Source: Arthrobacter sp. 35W
Lineage (GTDB): Bacteria > Actinomycetota > Actinomycetes > Actinomycetales > Micrococcaceae
Length of the DNA: 64,000 nucleotides
Direction of reading: 5' to 3'
Assembly: GCF_000482545.1 (NCBI RefSeq)
Contig: NZ_KI519454.1
Location: forward strand, 496,001 to 560,000
This document shows positions 59,121 to 64,000 of this stretch, piece after piece. The position numbers and the translations under genes are program-made. Below the pieces are notes generated by a model. The model saw only the letters and a list, made by a program, of their open reading frames with translations. It did not search any database and was not told where the DNA came from. Position 1 is the stretch's first letter. Each line of letters begins with the position of its first letter.

Positions 59121-59179
59121 TTGAAGTGACCCCCACTTTGGGAGCCAACAACCAGGTATTACCAAGGAGGTTGGTATCA

Positions 59180-59548
59180 ATGAAGAGGTGGAACCGCTGG
59201 CAGGATTGGGTAGCTGTGATCGTCGGCCTCTACGCCGCATTGTCAACGATGTGGACGGCCCAGGCCGGTGCATCGACGCTTCTCATGGTCGGGTGCGGTG
59301 TTCTTCTGATTGTCTGTGGAGTCTGGAACCTGATGTCGCCCGGCATGCCGGTGGCTGAGTGGGTCCAGCTTGCGCTTGGCGCCCTTCTGTTCGTGTCCCC
59401 GTGGATTGGCCAGTACTCCGGCCAGATGGGTGCAGCATGGACATCATGGATCGGCGGGGCGCTTGCCCTCATCGCAGCCGGCATGGCCCTTCAACCGAGC
59501 ATGCACATGCATGCCGATCATGACCATGGCGGCGCTCCGGCCCACTAG
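59180..59548 (+). CDS. SPW-repeat membrane protein
   Basis: A 122-residue protein with four membrane helices. The SPW motif is in LLFVSPWIGQYSG, and a related WNLMSPGMPVAEW lies in the loop before. The family has no known function. The C-terminus is His-rich (MHMHADHDHGG), so metal binding is possible. AAGGAGG (59164-59170) lies 9 bases before ATG 59180; a frame from 59126 is less likely. A strong promoter and its own terminator show that it is a single-gene unit. Confidence 0.85.
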   Translation: MKRWNRWQDWVAVIVGLYAALSTMWTAQAGASTLLMVGCGVLLIVCGVWNLMSPGMPVAEWVQLALGALLFVSPWIGQYSGQMGAAWTSWIGGALALIAAGMALQPSMHMHADHDHGGAPAH

Positions 59549-59562
59549 GCCGCTGCCCCTTT

Positions 59563-59597
59563 CGAAAGCGCCGGACTCAGCCGGCGCTTTCGTTCTG
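59563..59597. terminator. Hairpin between the SPW and TetR genes
   Basis: CGAAAGCGCCGG (59563-59574) pairs exactly with CCGGCGCTTTCG (59581-59592), followed by TTCTG. It is bordered by CCCTTT on the left and can serve both convergent genes. Confidence 0.75.
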
Positions 59598-59641
59598 TCC
59601 GGGGCCGGACGGACCCGCCGGTGGCGGGGAAAACAGGGCCC

Positions 59642-60250
59642 TCAGGCGGCCGGAGCCACCAGGGCCGCCCAGGCCATCTGCTCCAGCACCGGGCGTGCGG
59701 ACTTCGCGCCCACCCGTTTTCCGTGCATCTGCAGGCTGTGGGGGGTGGAGTTGATCAGGCCGAAGACGGCATGGGCCTTGATGCGCCGGGCCGCGGAATC
59801 CTCCTCCGGGTGGAGCCGGCCCAGCAGGTCCACCCACAGTTCCACGTAGCTGCGCTGCAGGATGCGCACCTGCTTGTGGTCCTCGGGGGAGAGGTTGTCC
59901 AGATCGCGGTCCTGGACGCGGATGACGTCGGTGTTGGACAGGGCGAAGTCGACATGGAAGGAGATCAGCGCACGCAGCGCGCCGTCGTCGTCCCCGGTGG
60001 TGGCGACCACCTCGCGGCCGCCGGAGAGCAGCTCGTCGCTGACATCCAGCAGCAGGGCCCCCAACAGGGCCTGTTTTCCGCTGAAGTGCCGGTAGACGGC
60101 GGGTCCGCTGACGCCGGCCGCGGCGCCAAGGTCTTCGATCGAGACCCGGCTGAAGCCGCGCTGGGCGAAGAGCGCGGCGGCCGCGTCAAGCATGGTCCGG
60201 CGCCGGCTGGCCTTGGCCTGGCTGCGCCGCGTGGGCAATTCCTGGCTCAT
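59642..60250 (-). CDS. TetR-family transcriptional regulator
   Basis: A 202-residue repressor with an N-terminal helix-turn-helix (TMLDAAAALFAQRGFSRVSI, then EDLGAAAGVSGPAVYRHFSG) and an all-helical ligand domain. The C-terminal part resembles repressors of acyl-CoA and leucine/fatty acid breakdown. ATG 60250 has AAAGGG 4 bases upstream; GTG 60274 and ATG 60271 are in frame. It is divergent from the carboxylase genes and probably binds the GACTAAC/GTTAGTC sites between them. Confidence 0.9.
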   Translation of the reverse strand: MSQELPTRRSQAKASRRRTMLDAAAALFAQRGFSRVSIEDLGAAAGVSGPAVYRHFSGKQALLGALLLDVSDELLSGGREVVATTGDDDGALRALISFHVDFALSNTDVIRVQDRDLDNLSPEDHKQVRILQRSYVELWVDLLGRLHPEEDSAARRIKAHAVFGLINSTPHSLQMHGKRVGAKSARPVLEQMAWAALVAPAA

Positions 60251-60284
60251 TTCACCCTTTGTGTTGGACATCACAGTTTAGACA

Positions 60285-60317
60285 GACTAACCTAAATTCC
60301 AGTTAGTCACCACTAAC
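60285..60317. promoter_or_regulatory. Candidate TetR operator of the carboxylase locus
   Basis: GACTAAC (60285-60291) and GTTAGTC (60302-60308) form a perfect 7-bp dyad with a 10-bp spacer. A third half site CTAAC (60313-60317) pairs with the GTTAG at 60302. The cluster lies between the divergent TetR and carboxylase genes. Confidence 0.6.
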
Positions 60318-60377
60318 CAAAGTACTCCCGGGCATAGCAAAACCGGGAATTCGCAAAGGAATTTGGGGCAAAAGCCA

Positions 60378-61985
60378 ATGGAGACTATGCAAAGCCTGGT
60401 GGATGCCGGGAGCGAGGCCTTTGCCGCCAATGAGCGGGCCCAGCGGGCGCTGGCCCAGGAGCTGCGGGCCAGGCTGGCCGCGGCGGCCCTTGGCGGGCCG
60501 GAGCGCTCACGGGAGCGCCACGTGGCCCGTGGGAAGCTGCTGCCCCGGAACCGGGTGGACACGCTGCTGGATGAGGGCAGCCCGTTCCTGGAGATCGCGC
60601 CGCTGGCCGCCAACGGCATGTACGACGACGAGTCCCCGGGGGCGGGGGTGATCGCCGGGATCGGCCTGGTGCACGGCCGGGCGGTGCTGGTCATCTGCAA
60701 CGACGCCACGGTCAAGGGCGGCACCTACTACCCGATGACCGTCAAGAAGCACCTGCGGGCGCAGGAGATTGCGCTGGAAAACCGGCTGCCCTGCATCTAC
60801 CTGGTGGACTCCGGCGGAGCCTTCCTGCCCAAGCAGGATGAGGTGTTCCCGGACAAGGAGCACTTTGGCCGGATCTTCTACAACCAGGCCAAGTTGTCCG
60901 CCGCGAAGATCCCGCAGATCGCCGCCGTGCTGGGCTCCTGCACCGCGGGAGGCGCCTATGTGCCGGCGATGAGCGATGAGACGGTGATCGTCCGCAACCA
61001 GGGAACCATCTTCCTGGGCGGTCCGCCGCTGGTGAAGGCCGCCATCGGCGAGATCGTCACGGCCGAGGAGCTGGGCGGCGGGGAGGTGCACGCCAGGATC
61101 TCCGGCGTCGTGGACCATCTGGCCGAAAACGATGCCCACGCCCTGGCGATCGTCCGCGACATCATTGCCACGCTGCCGGCCCCGGACGCCCCGGCCTGGG
61201 ACGTGCAGCCTCCCGAGGAGCCCGCCGTCGACCCTGCCCAGATCTACGGCGCGGTGCCGGCGGATCTGAACACGCCCTACGACGCCCGTGAGGTGGTCGC
61301 CCGGCTGCTGGACGGCAGCCGCTTCCACGAGTTCAAGCGGGAGTACGGCACCACGCTGGTCACCGGCTTCGGCCATCTGCAGGGACATCCGGTGGGCATT
61401 GTGGCCAACAACGGCGTGCTGTTCAGTGAATCCGCTCTAAAGGGGGCGCATTTCATCGAACTCTGCGACCAGCGCGGCATTCCGCTGCTCTTCCTGCAGA
61501 ACCTCAACGGCTTCATGGTGGGCAAGGACTACGAGCAGGGCGGCATCGCCAAGCACGGTGCCAAGATGGTCACCGCCGTCGCCACGGCCAGGGTCCCCAA
61601 GCTGACGGTGGTGGTGGGCGGCTCCTTTGGCGCCGGCAACTACTCCATGTGCGGTCGGGCGTACTCGCCGCGCTTTTTGTGGATGTGGCCGGCCAGCCGG
61701 ATCTCCGTGATGGGCGGCAACCAGGCCTCGGCCGTACTGGCCACCGTCAAACGCGAGCAGATCGAGGGCGCGGGCGGGGCCTGGTCCGCCGCCGAGGAGG
61801 AGGCCTTCAAGGCACCCATCAAGGCGCAGTACGAGGACCAGGGCAGCCCCTACTACTCCACCGCCCGCTTGTGGGACGACGGCGTGATCGACCCCGCTGA
61901 CACGCGGACGGTGCTGGGCCTGGCCCTTGACGTGTGTTCCCGGGTGCCGCTGCCGGAGACCTCCTTCGGCCTGTTCAGGATGTGA
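60378..61985 (+). CDS. mccB: Acyl-CoA carboxylase beta subunit (methylcrotonyl-CoA carboxylase type)
   Basis: A 535-residue carboxyltransferase. It carries carboxyl groups from biotin to an acyl-CoA, probably 3-methylcrotonyl-CoA in leucine breakdown. Conserved blocks are [55 protein letters not shown] and, in the second half, [17 protein letters not shown] and [20 protein letters not shown] with [12 protein letters not shown]. The last blocks are typical of MCC beta rather than propionyl- or acetyl-CoA carboxylases. Start choices are TTG 60363, ATG 60378 and ATG 60387; none has a strong ribosome site. The alpha gene follows after 5 bp. Confidence 0.9.
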   Translation: METMQSLVDAGSEAFAANERAQRALAQELRARLAAAALGGPERSRERHVARGKLLPRNRVDTLLDEGSPFLEIAPLAANGMYDDESPGAGVIAGIGLVHGRAVLVICNDATVKGGTYYPMTVKKHLRAQEIALENRLPCIYLVDSGGAFLPKQDEVFPDKEHFGRIFYNQAKLSAAKIPQIAAVLGSCTAGGAYVPAMSDETVIVRNQGTIFLGGPPLVKAAIGEIVTAEELGGGEVHARISGVVDHLAENDAHALAIVRDIIATLPAPDAPAWDVQPPEEPAVDPAQIYGAVPADLNTPYDAREVVARLLDGSRFHEFKREYGTTLVTGFGHLQGHPVGIVANNGVLFSESALKGAHFIELCDQRGIPLLFLQNLNGFMVGKDYEQGGIAKHGAKMVTAVATARVPKLTVVVGGSFGAGNYSMCGRAYSPRFLWMWPASRISVMGGNQASAVLATVKREQIEGAGGAWSAAEEEAFKAPIKAQYEDQGSPYYSTARLWDDGVIDPADTRTVLGLALDVCSRVPLPETSFGLFRM

Positions 61986-61990
61986 GAGAC

Positions 61991-64000
61991 GTGAAATCTG
62001 CGAAAGCACCCATCACCACCGTTCTGGTGGCCAACCGCGGCGAGATCGCCTGCCGCGTGATCTCCTCCCTGAAGGCCATGGGCCTGAAATCGGTGGCCGT
62101 CTATTCCGACGCCGACGCCGGGGCCCGCCATGTGCGCCTGGCCGACGCCGCCGTGCGGATCGGGCCCGCCGCCGCGGCGCGCAGCTACCTGGACATCGAG
62201 GCCATCGTGGCCGCAGCCAAGGCCAGCGGTGCCCAGGCAGTGCACCCGGGCTACGGCTTCCTGGCGGAGAACCTGGACTTTGCCAAGGCCCTGGCCGCCG
62301 CCGGCATCGTGTTCATTGGCCCCGGAGTGCGCGCCCTGGAATTGATGGGGGACAAGATCCGGGCCAAGAACCATGTGGCCGGCTTCGACGTCCCCGTGGT
62401 TCCGGGCATCGCCCGCCCCGGGCTGAGCGACGCCGAGCTGCTCGACGCCGCCGACGCCGTCGGCTATCCACTGCTGATCAAGCCCTCGGCCGGCGGCGGC
62501 GGCAAGGGCATGGCCGCCGTGCTGTCCCACGATGAACTGCCCGCGGCCCTGGCCACCGCCCGCCGCGTGGCCGCAGGCGCGTTCGGCGACGACACCCTGT
62601 TCCTGGAGCGGCTGATCCCCAGCCCGCGCCACATCGAGGTGCAGATCCTGGCGGACAACTTTGGCCACGTGGTGCATCTGGGCGAGCGCGAATGCTCCCT
62701 GCAGCGCCGCCACCAGAAGGTGATCGAGGAGGCACCCTCGCCGCTGCTGGACGGCGTCCCGAATGGGGCGGACATCCGGGAGCGGATCGGGGCGGCTGCC
62801 TGCAACGCCGCCCGCAGCGTGGGCTACAGCGGGGCGGGCACCGTGGAGTTCCTGGTCTCCGATGCCGCGCCGGAGGAGTTCTTCTTCATGGAGATGAACA
62901 CCCGGCTGCAGGTGGAGCACCCGGTGACCGAAATGGTCACGGGAGTGGACCTGGTCCAGTGGCAGGTGCGGATCGCCGCGGGGGAGCCGCTGGCCCTGGC
63001 CCAGCGGGACATCCGCCTCACCGGCCATGCCGTCGAGGCCCGCCTCTACGCCGAGGACCCGGAGCACGGCTTCCTGCCCACGGCCGGGCGGGTGCTGGCC
63101 CTGTCAGAACCCACCGGCGACGGCGTCCGGGTGGACTCTGCGCTGGTGGACGGGCTGGAGATCGGCTCGGACTACGACCCCATGCTGGCCAAGATCATTG
63201 CCTGGGCGCCGGACCGCGCCGCGGCCATCGACAGGCTGGACCGGGCCCTCGCCGGCACCACCGTGCTGGGGCTGGGCACCAACATCGAGTACCTGCGGCT
63301 GCTGCTGGCCGATCCTGATGTGCGGGCCGGACGGCTGGACACCACGCTGATCGGGCGCAAGCTCCCGGGGATGGTGTTCCAGGCCCCGGACGCCGCACTG
63401 CTGGCGGCGGCCGCTCTCTGGCTGCACCGGCACGCCGCGGAGGAATCCGCCTTCGGGACCGCTGCCAACGGCGGTGCCACAGGGGTGTGGACCACCGCCA
63501 CCGGCTGGCGGCTCGGTCCGGACCGGCCGGTGGAGGTGCTGCTGGAGCCGGGGCCGGGCGCCGTCGACGCCGCCGTGCCCGTGTCGGCGGCCCTGTCCCA
63601 GATCACCATCTCCGATGCCTCCGCCTCGGCCCGCGTGGTGCTGGACGGCGGTGTGGAGCACGCGGTCCGGCTGGTGGAGCTGGCCGACTCGACCCTCGTG
63701 GAGTTCGACGGCGCCGCCACGAAGGCCCGCTTTGCGCTGGCCGACGGCGTGTTGTGGATCGGGGCGGACGGCAGATCCTTCCCCGTGCTGAGGCGCAGCC
63801 GCAGCGAGCGGGTGGCGGCGATGCTGGCCGGCCTGGCCCGGCCGGAGGGTGCAGCGGATCCGCAGGTCGCCTCGCCCATGCCCGGCACGGTGGTGAGTGT
63901 GAATGTCTCCTCGGGAGACGCCGTCGTGCCCGGCACGGTGCTCCTGGCCGTGGAGGCCATGAAGATGGAGCACCAACTCACCGCCGCGGTGGCCGGCATC
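61991..64000 (+). CDS. mccA: Acyl-CoA carboxylase alpha subunit (biotin carboxylase + BCCP), 3' truncated
   Basis: Runs off the window end after 670 codons. The biotin carboxylase domain occupies about residues 10-455: [46 protein letters not shown] (ATP-grasp glycine loop), [20 protein letters not shown] and [15 protein letters not shown] middle domain follows (about 460-590). The biotin carrier domain near the end has VEAMKMEH with biotinyl K658. The enzyme carboxylates biotin with ATP and bicarbonate for the beta subunit just upstream. GTG 61991 has GAGAG upstream. Only a few residues should be missing. Confidence 0.93.
   Translation, partial: MKSAKAPITTVLVANRGEIACRVISSLKAMGLKSVAVYSDADAGARHVRLADAAVRIGPAAAARSYLDIEAIVAAAKASGAQAVHPGYGFLAENLDFAKALAAAGIVFIGPGVRALELMGDKIRAKNHVAGFDVPVVPGIARPGLSDAELLDAADAVGYPLLIKPSAGGGGKGMAAVLSHDELPAALATARRVAAGAFGDDTLFLERLIPSPRHIEVQILADNFGHVVHLGERECSLQRRHQKVIEEAPSPLLDGVPNGADIRERIGAAACNAARSVGYSGAGTVEFLVSDAAPEEFFFMEMNTRLQVEHPVTEMVTGVDLVQWQVRIAAGEPLALAQRDIRLTGHAVEARLYAEDPEHGFLPTAGRVLALSEPTGDGVRVDSALVDGLEIGSDYDPMLAKIIAWAPDRAAAIDRLDRALAGTTVLGLGTNIEYLRLLLADPDVRAGRLDTTLIGRKLPGMVFQAPDAALLAAAALWLHRHAAEESAFGTAANGGATGVWTTATGWRLGPDRPVEVLLEPGPGAVDAAVPVSAALSQITISDASASARVVLDGGVEHAVRLVELADSTLVEFDGAATKARFALADGVLWIGADGRSFPVLRRSRSERVAAMLAGLARPEGAADPQVASPMPGTVVSVNVSSGDAVVPGTVLLAVEAMKMEHQLTAAVAGI

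Overview
The window is a stretch of chromosome from a high-GC actinobacterium, most likely Micrococcaceae (Arthrobacter or Pseudarthrobacter type). The evidence is the GC-rich third positions, many GTG and TTG starts, a SAM-IV-type riboswitch, several candidate leaderless starts, and the gene orders dusB-dgt-dnaG-tRNA-Asn and M23 peptidase-rpsB-tsf-pyrH-frr-cdsA. I see no rRNA, CRISPR array, insertion sequence, phage or integrase.

Layout. 1-7.3 kb: end of a CPBP protease gene, VOC protein, tex, then a SAM-IV riboswitch and metY-metX (methionine synthesis), and an SGNH hydrolase. 7.5-12.7 kb: DUF222/HNH nuclease, a repeat-filled spacer, esterase, S4 RNA-binding protein, DMT exporter and lactonase-like propeller. 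12.9-20.4 kb: glyS, GNAT, YibE/F membrane protein, and a self-regulating operon of ABC ATPase, YhgE/Pip protein and TetR. 20.5-27.4 kb: dusB, dgt, dnaG, two tRNA-Asn, amino acid permease. 27.5-34.1 kb (minus strand): MFS exporter, MprF-like aminoacyl-lipid synthase, DUF1345, membrane-anchored esterase and small genes; this looks like an envelope-lipid modification operon. 34.4-39.8 kb: holin-like protein, CDP-alcohol phosphatidyltransferase, NIPA-like transporter, GT4 glycosyltransferase, tRNA-Met, acyl-CoA dehydrogenase. 39.9-46.3 kb: M23 peptidase, rpsB, tsf, pyrH, frr, cdsA, DivIVA-domain protein. 46.4-52.5 kb: a LytS/LytTR two-component system flanked on both sides by DUF485 + sodium:solute symporter pairs (acetate/pyruvate uptake). 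52.6-54.7 kb: small membrane proteins and an alpha/beta hydrolase. 54.7-64 kb: a probable branched-chain amino acid catabolic region with an Lrp regulator divergent from the E1alpha-E1beta-E2 genes of a 2-oxoacid dehydrogenase, an SPW membrane protein, then a TetR regulator divergent from a methylcrotonyl-CoA-carboxylase-type beta/alpha pair; the alpha gene runs off the end.

The most unusual signal is between the genes. Long, nearly perfect inverted repeats without a T-tract sit at gene ends, mostly between convergent genes. They fall into at least three sequence families whose paired copies differ by compensating changes on both arms. One family supplies stop codons to its neighbours. A separate short repeat lies in intergenic DNA and also, twice in frame, in the linker of the E2 acyltransferase. 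Regulatory dyads add to the picture: two CRP/GlxR-type sites (acetate symporter and 2-oxoacid dehydrogenase), a 21-bp-phased direct repeat suited to the LytTR regulator, and TetR-style operators.
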